Source of the DNA: an uncultured Anaerolineales bacterium
GTDB lineage: Bacteria; Chloroflexota; Anaerolineae; Anaerolineales; UBA6663
Length of the DNA stretch: 24,306 nucleotides
Direction of reading: 5' to 3'
Assembly: GCA_937952305.1 (NCBI GenBank)
Contig: CALFZO010000177.1
Location: 1-24,306, forward strand
The position numbers and the translations under genes are program-made. Positions within the stretch are counted from its first letter, which is position 1. Each line of letters opens with the position of its first letter. Below are positions 17,101-22,424 of the stretch, piece by piece. The notes below the pieces were generated by a model. It did no database searches, was not told where the DNA came from, and worked only from the letters and a program-made list of their open reading frames with translations.

Positions 17101-17355
17101 CTGGCGTTCGTGTCTGAGCGGGATGGGAATGCCGAGGTCTACGTGATGAACGCCGACGGCTCGGCCCAGACGCGGCTGACCGAGCACGCCGCGGCCGAGT
17201 GCTGCGTGCTCTGGGCGCCGGATGGCGCGCGGCTGGTGTTCGCGTCGGAACGCGACGGCAATCGCGAAATCTACCTGGTCGGCGCTAACGGGGCCGGCCT
17301 GGCCCGCCTGACGACCAACGCCGCCGAGGATGTGCCGTGGGCCTGGAGGCCGTGA
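14167..17355 (+). CDS. membrane pseudokinase with Ig-like, TSP3 and seven-bladed PD40 propeller modules
   Basis: A 1062-residue protein with AAAGGAGG 4 nt before the ATG. Residues about 17-290 form a Pkn-type Ser/Thr kinase fold: glycine loop GEGQLGPV (24-31), VALK Lys46, metal-site Asp168 (as DLG, not DFG) and SPEQ (193-196). The catalytic loop, however, reads HLRAQPSDI (142-150) where active kinases have HRDxKPxNI: the catalytic Asp is Arg144, the Lys is Gln146 and the Asn is Asp149. It is therefore probably a nucleotide-binding pseudokinase. An Ala/Pro linker is followed by two Ig-like (NEW3-type) domains (about 330-455 and 456-550), one membrane helix (557-583), calcium-type TSP3 repeats (about 607-690, DTDGDGL units), a Thr/Pro linker, and seven PD40 blades (about 756-1062). 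The propeller and TSP3 part should be outside the cell, the kinase inside. Confidence 0.92.
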   Translation: MAAAIFEQPIGQALKHYQIISLLGEGQLGPVFRARDLARQRDVALKVFPAHVTAQPGFPERFPEAARTAARLEHANLVKVLDFGWDRGVPFVVMEYLPGDTLRRMLLTLQAQQRWLSLPEAVEIARQVARALDYAYRQGGLHLRAQPSDIMFRIESGNGLAYRPVLTDLGLASLMRGALPPGDGSPDASVYQSPEQARGGSADVRSDVYALGVLLHKLTVGQLPFPAPLEAADPSAPAQPPTPRALRPDLPEPLERVLLKALAPDPADRFATTAEVADALGQLAPALARLPAGDTSSLRDLLLQGDAAPAPAPAAAPPPEPNRLAQFGGLSIDPAQIQFSPGPGWVGVYTDLPHFSIEPGHSLTLRLVVLNRGPAADRFSVLVTGIPSAWLSPLPTAVAVPAGGQQVLKLVLSLPRLPTTRAGRHPMTVQVTGRNDAGQSAELRLTLTVTAFYAFRSALNPPRLRPGETAQVAVQNLGNTPETYHLAWQAQDEDLAFEHSKTELPVAEGQTAVAEFSVRPKRAPLVGDARTHAFTTRITSPAGPAQTHTGALVSQGLISIAGLIFLLLLVCVLSSGVAGLIYADGASREAAATLTAAAAQTGVAVADSDGDGLANLHEVEQGTDPLKPDTDGDGLHDGDEQKWGSNPLVVDTDADGLFDGREALELGTSPVNADTDGDGLNDGVDPDPGQLPTATVVPVTPTATVPPSLTPMPTPTALPSATPAPSLTPLPATPTSPPPPATQTPLPAPTLTPNLGAQPLVFVSRRDGNWEIYAMAPDGSGQTRLTNNLADDTHPLWSPDGARLAFESRRDGNWEIYVMAADGSGQTRLTSNSTADAGPVWSPDGARLAFESERDGNLELYVMTADGSGQTRLTDNPAVDCCLAWSPDGTRLVFYSERDGRPGLYELNVADGAQTWLTEAARAAPVWAPDGARLAFMWDPDQTGAEIHTVNADGSGLARLTTNTAPDTGPVWSPDSTRLAFVSERDGNAEVYVMNADGSAQTRLTEHAAAECCVLWAPDGARLVFASERDGNREIYLVGANGAGLARLTTNAAEDVPWAWRP
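16456..16618 (+). repeat. near-identical propeller blade repeats in DNA
   Basis: A 31-nt segment at 16456-16486 recurs unchanged at 16588-16618, exactly 132 bp (44 codons) later, coding for SRRDGNWEIY. The following 'DGSGQTRLT' and 'WSPDGARLAF' codons are also nearly unchanged between blades. This points to recent blade duplication. Confidence 0.8.
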
Positions 17356-17400
17356 GCCGGCGGCGGCGTGATCAGAAACAGGTCTCGCCTCCAATCGCAA

Positions 17401-17436
17401 ACCACCCCCTCGCGGCAAGGCCGACGAGGGGGTGGT
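17401..17436. terminator. hairpin terminator between convergent genes
   Basis: A perfect 12-bp stem, ACCACCCCCTCG with CGAGGGGGTGGT, around a 12-nt loop that can pair further (CGGC/GCCG). It sits 45 nt after the pseudokinase stop and about 60 nt beyond the end of the CsbD-like gene on the other strand, so it probably serves both. Only short T runs follow. Confidence 0.75.
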
Positions 17437-17497
17437 CGCTATCCGGCTCGGTCAACCGGGGGGCGCGCAACACAAGGCGGAAGCGGGGTGGGCTCCG

Positions 17498-17722
17498 TTA
17501 CTGCGGCTGCGAGCTGACCGGCATGCCCAACTCGCGCAGGCGCTGTTCGATCTCCGTCTGCGCCCGCTCACGGGTGTACCCGTAGTGCGTCTGGAGCAGG
17601 CCGATCAACGCCTCCCTCCGTCCGCCGATCTTCTCCACCTCTTCGGCCGTGAACCTCGGCCACCATTGCCGGACCAGCCCCTTCACCTGCTTCCACTGGG
17701 TTTGCAGCACATCGTCGTTCAT
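17498..17722 (-). CDS. CsbD-family stress protein
   Basis: A 74-residue protein beginning MNDDVLQTQWKQVKGLVRQW. The 'WKQVKG.V...W...T..EVEKI.G.RE.L.G.LQ..YGYTRE.A..EIEQ' pattern is the CsbD/YjbJ fold, small helical proteins induced in general stress and of unknown mechanism. The ATG at 17722 is chosen because AGGAGG lies 7 nt upstream and the family starts here; the open frame continues 67 codons further upstream without family similarity. It is divergent from the PRC-barrel lipoprotein gene, with a 477-bp region between them, and convergent with the pseudokinase gene. Confidence 0.9.
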   Translation of the reverse strand: MNDDVLQTQWKQVKGLVRQWWPRFTAEEVEKIGGRREALIGLLQTHYGYTRERAQTEIEQRLRELGMPVSSQPQ

Positions 17723-18095
17723 GGTGATTCCTCCTGTGGGGGCCGGCTCACGTCCACCGCGGAACGCGCTCGAACCGGCCACCCTGTGTGACCTCCTGCG
17801 GATCTCTGAACCGCCTTGTGCCGGAAGCGCCGGCGGGGTTGCCATGGCACTCTGGAGGCGACCGCCTCTGCACGGGCTCAGGAGCCCTGTCCGCAACCCG
17901 GCCGGAGCTGACCGAACGCGCACCAGGGTAACGGAACCGCGCCCGTTCGGCTATCGGCGCAAAGCGAAAGGTCGTGTGGGAATACGGCGGATGTCCGCGT
18001 CGGTGATCGTCCGGCTGGCCGTCGCCGGGTGACCGACACCGAAATCCGGCGCCGGCCGATACCCAGCGCCGTCAAGCTGGTTTACCGTGATGGGG

Positions 18096-18109
18096 CCTGA
18101 TCGATCAGG
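18096..18109. promoter_or_regulatory. perfect 14-bp palindrome, possible operator
   Basis: CCTGATCGATCAGG, about 90 bp before the lipoprotein start codon. Its length and symmetry fit a dimeric regulator site. No binder can be named. Confidence 0.4.
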
Positions 18110-18127
18110 GCGCCTGTGGCGATCAAG

Positions 18128-18148
18128 GGTCTGGGCGCGGCCCAGACC
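18128..18148 (+). promoter_or_regulatory. strong hairpin in the probable leader of the lipoprotein gene
   Basis: GGTCTGGGC, loop GCG, then GCCCAGACC: a perfect 9-bp stem with a 3-nt loop, ending 51 nt before the start codon. It is too early for a terminator of any gene ending here, so it could be an mRNA stability element, an attenuator, or a DNA-level dyad. Confidence 0.45.
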
Positions 18149-18199
18149 TGGGAGGGAGCGCGGTTTGTTTATGGGGAGGTGAAGAAGGAGCTAGACGAC

Positions 18200-19153
18200 A
18201 TGGCACGTAAACGGATGACCACCTTGTTCCTGGGCCTGGCCCTCACGCTGGCGGCCTGTGCGCCGAGCGATCTGACGAGCCCAACGCCGCCAGTCAGTAT
18301 TCTGCCCGAGGCGACTGAGCCGCTGGGTTTCCCCACCAGCCCGCCCGGCACCGCTGCGTCCGAAGCCACGCCCATCATCCCTGGCACAGGCAGCCCGGCG
18401 CCGGCGGTCACTCCGTCCAAAGCCGAAGCCACGCCAGCGGGTGCGGAAACTCCCATGGCTCAACCGACCTTCATGCGGGCCAGCGACTTCATCGGCTACG
18501 AGATCGTGACTGAGACCGGCCAGGCCGTGGGCCAAGCGGCGGAAGTCCTGGCGGACGAGACCGGCGTCGTGCACTACGTCCTGGCCGACGTCGGCGACTA
18601 TGCCGGCGTGGACGCCCGCCCCAGCGCCCTGCCCTGGTCACTGCTCAAGGTCGACCCGGACAAGCAGCAATTGGTCTTCACCGGCGCTCCGGCGGATTTG
18701 GAGAAGGCCGTGGCCTACGACCCGGTCATGCTCGACCAGACCGACGACGTGGTGCTGGCCGCGGACGGGACGCAGCTGCCGGTGGAGTTCGACCAGTTGA
18801 TCCGCATCGGCCGCTACGCGGACTTCGATCTGCGGGACATGACGGACGCGGACCTGGGCGCAGCCAGCGAGGTGATCGTGGACCTGACCCAGGGGGCAGT
18901 GGGCTACGTGCTGGTGGACGTGGGCGCTTTCCTGGGGACTGCCGAAACCACGGTGGCCGTGCCGTGGGAGCGGCTGGCCGTGAAGCCTCCGGAAACGGCA
19001 ACGGCTCCGCGTGACCAGTTCGTCGTGGAGGTTACGGAGACCATGCTGCGGCAGGCACCGACGGTCGACCTGGACACTCTGCCCGCCTGGCCAGAACTGA
19101 TCGCGCCGGATTGGGACACGCCGATCCGCCAGTTCTGGGCGAACGCGGGCTGA
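18200..19153 (+). CDS. lipoprotein with two PRC-barrel-like domains
   Basis: A 317-residue protein. The N-terminus is a lipoprotein signal: MARKR, a hydrophobic stretch, and the lipobox LAAC with Cys20 as the lipidated residue. A Thr/Pro/Ala-rich linker (about 21-92) spaces it from the membrane. Two PRC-barrel-like domains follow. The first (about 94-185) starts 'RASDFIGYEIVTETGQAVGQAAEVLADE'; the second (about 196-285) starts 'LIRIGRYADFDLRDMTDADLGAASEVIVD'. Both end in a 'VPW..L.V' or 'LPWSLLKV' strand. PRC barrels are small beta-barrel adaptors, first known from photosynthetic reaction centre H subunit and RimM. The ATG at 18200 has AAGGAG 9 nt upstream; the upstream extension lacks a ribosome site. 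It probably faces the outside of the membrane. Confidence 0.85.
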   Translation: MARKRMTTLFLGLALTLAACAPSDLTSPTPPVSILPEATEPLGFPTSPPGTAASEATPIIPGTGSPAPAVTPSKAEATPAGAETPMAQPTFMRASDFIGYEIVTETGQAVGQAAEVLADETGVVHYVLADVGDYAGVDARPSALPWSLLKVDPDKQQLVFTGAPADLEKAVAYDPVMLDQTDDVVLAADGTQLPVEFDQLIRIGRYADFDLRDMTDADLGAASEVIVDLTQGAVGYVLVDVGAFLGTAETTVAVPWERLAVKPPETATAPRDQFVVEVTETMLRQAPTVDLDTLPAWPELIAPDWDTPIRQFWANAG

Positions 19154-19201
19154 CGGCCTGCGGCCCACGCAGAGCCAGAGTGTTCAGCCCCTTGTTTCGG
19201 T

Positions 19202-19231
19202 CTGTCCGGGCGGCGTCGATCACCCGGACAG
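19202..19231 (+). terminator. hairpin between the lipoprotein and GlsB genes
   Basis: CTGTCCGGG and CCCGGACAG form a perfect 9-bp stem with a 12-nt loop, 48 nt after the lipoprotein stop and 33 nt before the next start. CCTTACTT follows, a poor T tract. It may be a partial terminator or a processing site. Confidence 0.5.
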
Positions 19232-19264
19232 GCCTTACTTACCAGATCCAGAGAGGAGCACACA

Positions 19265-19549
19265 ATGTCGTTACTTGGACTGATCTTACTCGTGATCGTG
19301 GCAACGGTGGTGGGCAGCCTGGGGCAGCTGTTAGCCGGCTACTCCCGCGGCGGCTTCCTGGTCTCGGCGCTGGTCGGTTTCATCGGGGCCCTGCTCGGCC
19401 TGTGGCTGGCGCGGGCGCTCGGCCTGCCCGAGCTCTTCACGCTCAACATTGAGGGCGAGGCCTTTCCCGTCATCTGGGCCATCCTTGGCTCGGCCCTGTT
19501 CGCCGGAGTCCTGAGCCTGTTCGCGCGGTCGCGCCTCTACCGGCGTTAA
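19265..19549 (+). CDS. GlsB/YeaQ/YmgE family stress-response membrane protein
   Basis: A 94-residue, very hydrophobic protein with three predicted membrane helices (about 3-24, 31-50, 67-87) and a positive C-terminal tail (ARSRLYRR). The glycine-rich pattern 'VGSLGQLLAGY.RGGFLVSALVGFIGALLG' belongs to the GlsB/YeaQ/YmgE ('transglycosylase-associated') family, whose members respond to acid, osmotic and envelope stress; despite the old name no enzymatic activity is established. GAGAGGAG lies 6 nt before the ATG. It is flanked by PRC-barrel genes, consistent with an envelope-stress group. Confidence 0.92.
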   Translation: MSLLGLILLVIVATVVGSLGQLLAGYSRGGFLVSALVGFIGALLGLWLARALGLPELFTLNIEGEAFPVIWAILGSALFAGVLSLFARSRLYRR

Positions 19550-19592
19550 GTCTCAACCGCGCCCCGGCCGTCGGGCGCAAAGGAGCGTCACC

Positions 19593-20192
19593 ATGGACTT
19601 CAAACACAATGCCCGCATCTTCGCCGCCGACGCGCGCGAGATCGGCTATCTGGACCGGGTGGTCGTCGACCCGGCGACCCAGGAACTCACCCACCTGGTG
19701 GTCCGCCAGGGCTTGTGGCTGGGTGAACTCAAGCTGGTGCCGATCAGCGTTGTGGATCAGGCGTTGGACGACCAGATCACGCTGCGGCCGGAGGCCGGCG
19801 ACGCGCGCGCCTTGCCGCCCTTTGAACAGGAGCGCGAAGTCCGCGTGGACGGGGTCCCGCTCACCGGCCTGGCGCCGCAGCTGGACGGCTACGGCGCCCC
19901 CACCGTCTCGCGGCTGATCACGCGCACCGAGCTCAACATCCCGGAAGGCACCGTCGCCGTCAAGGAGGGTGCCCGGATCATCACCGCGGACGGCCGGCCC
20001 GGGGGCGCCTTGGAGTGCCTCGCCATCGAGCCGGGCACGCACCAGATCACGCACCTCCAAATCATCCAAGGGCTGCTGCACCGGGAGAGGCGCCTGATCC
20101 CGTCCGCCTGGGTGGTCAGCCTGGGCGAGGGCAGGATTCTACTGAGTGTGGACCAGAAGACCCTGACGGCCGTCGGTCCGCAGCCCAACTGA
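19593..20192 (+). CDS. cytosolic protein with two PRC-barrel-like domains
   Basis: A 199-residue protein without signal peptide or membrane helix. Two similar halves are visible. The first (about 4-65) has 'ARIFAADAREIGYLDRVVVDPATQELTHLVVRQGL'. The second (about 117-190) has 'VAVKEGARIITADGRPGGALECLAIEPGTHQITHLQIIQGLLHRERRLIP'. The shared pattern of strand, 'G.l..v.vdp.t..ithLvv.qG', and 'lIP...V' is that of PRC-barrel domains. The start has AAAGGAG 7 nt upstream. It follows the GlsB gene by 43 nt and ends before a strong terminator, so it closes this plus-strand group. Function unknown; a stress or membrane adaptor role is inferred only from neighbours. Confidence 0.85.
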   Translation: MDFKHNARIFAADAREIGYLDRVVVDPATQELTHLVVRQGLWLGELKLVPISVVDQALDDQITLRPEAGDARALPPFEQEREVRVDGVPLTGLAPQLDGYGAPTVSRLITRTELNIPEGTVAVKEGARIITADGRPGGALECLAIEPGTHQITHLQIIQGLLHRERRLIPSAWVVSLGEGRILLSVDQKTLTAVGPQPN

Positions 20193-20225
20193 CCCACCGG
20201 GCCCGTCAGCGCCCAACTCAGAACG

Positions 20226-20264
20226 CACAGGCCCCGGGGTGTGTCCCGGGGCCTGTGTTTATAT
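20226..20264 (+). terminator. strong intrinsic terminator after the PRC-barrel gene
   Basis: A perfect 13-bp stem, CACAGGCCCCGGG with CCCGGGGCCTGTG, a 6-nt loop GTGTGT, and TTTATAT after it. It is 33 nt after the stop codon and also lies just beyond the end of the convergent SRPBCC gene. This is the clearest intrinsic terminator in the window. Confidence 0.9.
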
Positions 20265-20281
20265 GAGGGAGCCGCGGCTGT

Positions 20282-20773
20282 TCAGGCCTGCAGGCGGGCC
20301 AGCAGATCGTCCAACCGCTCCGCGGACTCGTTCGCGCCGCCCTCCATGCCGGAGGCCAGCAAGCCGTCGCGCGCCTCCACCGAGTCGAAGTAGGCGGTCG
20401 CCGTCAAAGTGGTGCGGCCGGCGTGCTCGGCGAACACGTAGGTCTCCAGACCCGGCGGGCCTTGCAGGCCGTCGAACCCAAAAGTCCAGGTGAACCGTTC
20501 CGGCGGTTTGACCTCGCGGAACTCGCCGAAGAACGCGACCTGGCCGCTGCCGTCGTCCCGGCGCACGACGAAGCGCCACGCTCCACCCGGGCGGGCGTCC
20601 AGCTTTTCCACGACGGCGGTGTTGCCGCGCGGCCCCCACCATTGCGGGACCAACGCAGGATCGACATGGGCGCGGAACACCAACTCACGCGGCGCATTAA
20701 ACACACGGGTCATGACGATCTCCCGGTCAGACGGCAGGGTGATCTGGTAAGCGGATTTACTCTGGGTGACCAT
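20282..20773 (-). CDS. SRPBCC / AHSA1 family protein
   Basis: A 163-residue START-like (Bet v1 fold) protein. 'MTRVFNAPRELVFRAHVDPALVPQWWGPRG' near the N-terminus, then 'PGGAWRFVVR', 'FFGEFREVKPPERFTWTF' and 'TTLTATAYFDSVEARDGLL', are standard for the AHSA1-like branch. These proteins carry a hydrophobic pocket; ligands are mostly unknown, and the link with Hsp90 applies to the eukaryotic relatives. AGGAG lies 7 nt before the ATG. The gene overlaps the ArsR gene by 17 nt, so the two are co-translated. ArsR-SRPBCC pairs are common in bacteria, with the repressor controlling its partner. Confidence 0.93.
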   Translation of the reverse strand: MVTQSKSAYQITLPSDREIVMTRVFNAPRELVFRAHVDPALVPQWWGPRGNTAVVEKLDARPGGAWRFVVRRDDGSGQVAFFGEFREVKPPERFTWTFGFDGLQGPPGLETYVFAEHAGRTTLTATAYFDSVEARDGLLASGMEGGANESAERLDDLLARLQA

Positions 20774-21092
20774 GGTTTTTCTCCTGGGCCTGTAACACTT
20801 GGAGCTGCTCTTCCAATCGATCGTAGCTGTCTTCCTTCAGGCGCCGGTAAGACTCCAGCCAGGTATCCAGGGCCTGGAAAGGCTCCGTCCGCAGCTGGTA
20901 GATGCGTTGCTGGGCAGACGGGTGCACCTCCACCAACCCAGCTTCACTCAGCACGCGGAGATGTTTGGAGACCTGTGGCTGGCGGAGCTGCAGCCGGGCG
21001 GCGATCTCACCCACTGGGCGAGGGCCCTCGCGCAGGAGTTCGACGATCCGCAAACGGTTTGGCTCAGCCAGGGCGCTCAACGTCGGAAGCAT
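20757..21092 (-). CDS. ArsR-family transcriptional repressor
   Basis: A 111-residue winged helix-turn-helix protein: 'LSALAEPNRLRIVELLREGPRPVGEIAARLQLRQPQVSKHLRVLSEAGLVEV' is the ArsR core, and 'QQRIYQLR' is the wing. The metal-binding box of classic ArsR/SmtB (ELCVCDL in the third helix) is replaced by RPVGEIAARL, so it is likely not a metal sensor. The ATG at 21092 is preferred over the one at 21128, because the 21128 codon overlaps the -35 element of the promoter and the family starts at 'MLPTLSAL'. There is no ribosome site, and the predicted transcription start coincides with this ATG, suggesting a leaderless mRNA. The stop codon overlaps the SRPBCC gene. Confidence 0.92.
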   Translation of the reverse strand: MLPTLSALAEPNRLRIVELLREGPRPVGEIAARLQLRQPQVSKHLRVLSEAGLVEVHPSAQQRIYQLRTEPFQALDTWLESYRRLKEDSYDRLEEQLQVLQAQEKNHGHPE

Positions 21093-21098
21093 GGAGAT

Positions 21099-21128
21099 AA
21101 TATACCCTAAAAGGAATATTCCTGTCAA
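21099..21128 (-). promoter_or_regulatory. promoter of the ArsR-SRPBCC operon
   Basis: On the minus strand a consensus -35 TTGACA (21128-21123) and a -10 TATATT (21104-21099) are 18 bp apart. Six bases separate the -10 from the A of the ArsR ATG (21092), so transcription should begin at or next to the start codon. Confidence 0.8.
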
Positions 21129-21136
21129 GGAATATT
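21115..21136. promoter_or_regulatory. operator over the -35 of the ArsR operon
   Basis: AATATTCC, 6-bp spacer, GGAATATT: a perfect 8-6-8 inverted repeat centred on the -35 hexamer itself. The inner half of the promoter spacer also holds GGAATATTCC (21113-21122), a second, overlapping perfect palindrome. Binding would block RNA polymerase, as expected for ArsR-type autorepression. Confidence 0.75.
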
Positions 21137-21174
21137 TTTGGCGTGGCCGTGTCTGGCCACCGAGGGCAAGGGGT

Positions 21175-21440
21175 CATGCGCCGGGGCGCAATTGGGGTTT
21201 GCCGACCCCTTCGCTTTCGCGCCGAATGCTGCGCGTTGGGACTCGCTCCGGGCCAAAACTGCCTTGGGGCAGAAAGCCAGAATTTGGCCAGCCTCGTCCA
21301 GGCCGCGCCAGGCTCCGGCGACTTCGCGTCCAACGCTCCGCTTGGGGCGGAATGCCGGGCGCCAGGGGTGCGAGCCGAGCGCCCGAACTTGGCCACCAAC
21401 GGCAAATGCACCTTCGGCCAGACGACACTTGACAGGCCCC
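21175..21440. repeat. island of degenerate hairpin-forming repeats
   Basis: This stretch between the divergent ArsR promoter and the next gene has no supported gene. On the minus strand two copies of one pattern can be aligned. Copy 1 (about 21396-21315) goes GGCCAAGTTCGGGC, then TCCGC-CCCAA-GCGGA. Copy 2 (about 21290-21215) goes GGCCAAATTCTGGC, then CTGCC-CCAA-GGCAG. Both end in an ACGC or GCGCGAAG-type tail. The stem bases differ between copies but still pair, while the CCAA loop is kept. Further fragments of the pattern occur on both sides. Confidence 0.5.
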
Positions 21441-21457
21441 CTGCCCGGACCTATCCT
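21429..21457 (+). promoter_or_regulatory. promoter of the 311-residue unknown gene
   Basis: TTGACA (21429-21434), 17 bp, TATCCT (21452-21457). The predicted start near 21464 leaves a leader of about 18 nt containing AGGGAGG (21471-21477) just before the ATG. This also argues against any longer reading frame upstream. Confidence 0.7.
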
Positions 21458-21481
21458 CAATTTGGATCACAGGGAGGGCTT

Positions 21482-22417
21482 ATGGCACACCCTGACTCTC
21501 CAACAGCGACGGTTGACACGCGGCGCTACCTCGTTCTCAACCTCACCCCGCCCTTCGTCGACGTCATCCTGCGCTCCGCCCACATCACCCGGCGCGAGTT
21601 CGCCAAGATCGTGGGCCTGACGGCCAACTACCCCAATGACCCGCGCCTGGTCGAGATGGTGCGGCAGGCTGGCGATGCCTCGGCCAAGGTCGCTTACCTC
21701 CTGGCCGAGGGCGAGACCCCTGACTCGATCCTAGCCATCCTGCGCGACCTGGCGCGTCCGCACCTCGCCTATCTGCGGACTCTGCCCGGGCCGCTCCAGG
21801 CCACCCTGGAACTGCTGCTGTCGCTCAACACCGTGCCCGATGGCTGTGAGCCTTTCGCCCTGCCGGCTTTGTTGGAGCTGGATCGCATCCAGGGCGAGCT
21901 CGTCGCCGCGCTTCAGGAGCGGATGAACGGCCGCCAGCTCGCGCAGGCCTTCCACGCCGACAACCATGCCGCGCTGGCGCTGCTGGATCAGGATTGGCCG
22001 CGCCGCCGCCGTGAGCGCCGCGTCCGCGACGAGAGCAGCTTTCTGCGTCCGGACAGCCCGCTGCCCGAACAGCCGCAGATGCAGTACACGCCCTTCTTCG
22101 ACGCGGCCGGCCGCCTCGTCTCGGTGTCGGAGACGTGCGTCATCTTGGGCGCTCCGGCGGCCGCCACGCTCCAGCATCTGACGCCGGCCGTCCTGCGCCG
22201 GCCGCTGCCCGAGTACGTGCCGGTGCCCGCCACCGGGTCAGCGGACTGGCTGATCCGGGAAGTCGGCAAGATCGGGCGCCACTTCACGCGCGCTTTGCTC
22301 GGGATCATCCAGGCCCACCTCTCGGCCGAACGGGTGGCCCTGGAGGCCGGGAATTACCGACTGATCGACCAGCAAGCGCAGGCAGCTTTGCGCGAGTTCG
22401 TCGAGGACACGCCCTAG
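21482..22417 (+). CDS. hypothetical protein, 311 residues, no recognised family
   Basis: I do not recognise this protein. AGGGAGG lies 4 nt before the ATG, and a promoter ends 24 nt upstream, so this start is firm even though the frame stays open back to 21143. The product looks mostly helical. The N-terminal part (about 14-50) 'RRYLVLNLTPPFVDVILRSAHITRREFAKIVGL' resembles a helix pair with a possible HTH. The middle is Leu-rich (about 90-150). A basic run, DWPRRRRERR (171-180), precedes a Pro-rich link, and 'FFDAAGRLVSVSETCVILGAP' (about 204-224) could be a small beta unit. No signal peptide or membrane helix. It ends 7 nt from the convergent radical SAM gene. Confidence 0.8.
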   Translation: MAHPDSPTATVDTRRYLVLNLTPPFVDVILRSAHITRREFAKIVGLTANYPNDPRLVEMVRQAGDASAKVAYLLAEGETPDSILAILRDLARPHLAYLRTLPGPLQATLELLLSLNTVPDGCEPFALPALLELDRIQGELVAALQERMNGRQLAQAFHADNHAALALLDQDWPRRRRERRVRDESSFLRPDSPLPEQPQMQYTPFFDAAGRLVSVSETCVILGAPAAATLQHLTPAVLRRPLPEYVPVPATGSADWLIREVGKIGRHFTRALLGIIQAHLSAERVALEAGNYRLIDQQAQAALREFVEDTP

Positions 22418-22424
22418 GCGGACC

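Larger units (their letters stand above)
17723..18199. other. 477-bp divergent intergenic region between CsbD-like and lipoprotein genes
   Basis: No gene is supported here; open frames have neither ribosome sites nor family similarity. It holds an interrupted dyad GAGGCG-AC-CGCCTC (17855-17868), the palindrome at 18096-18109 and the hairpin at 18128-18148. I could not pick out a convincing -10/-35 pair on either strand; an alternative sigma factor is possible for these stress-type genes. Confidence 0.6.

Noticed and set aside
16456..17355. Possible CRISPR-like or tandem DNA array
   Set aside because: The periodicity is 132 bp or similar with coding capacity throughout; it is the seven-bladed propeller, not an array.
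17741..17923. N-terminal extension of the CsbD-like protein
   Set aside because: The strong AGGAGG site and family start are at 17722; the extension is Arg/Pro/Gly-rich and unlike any CsbD protein.
21143..21481. 5' extension of the 311-residue gene by 113 codons
   Set aside because: The promoter at 21429-21457 and the ribosome site at 21471-21477 lie inside it, and its sequence is the hairpin repeat island in translation.
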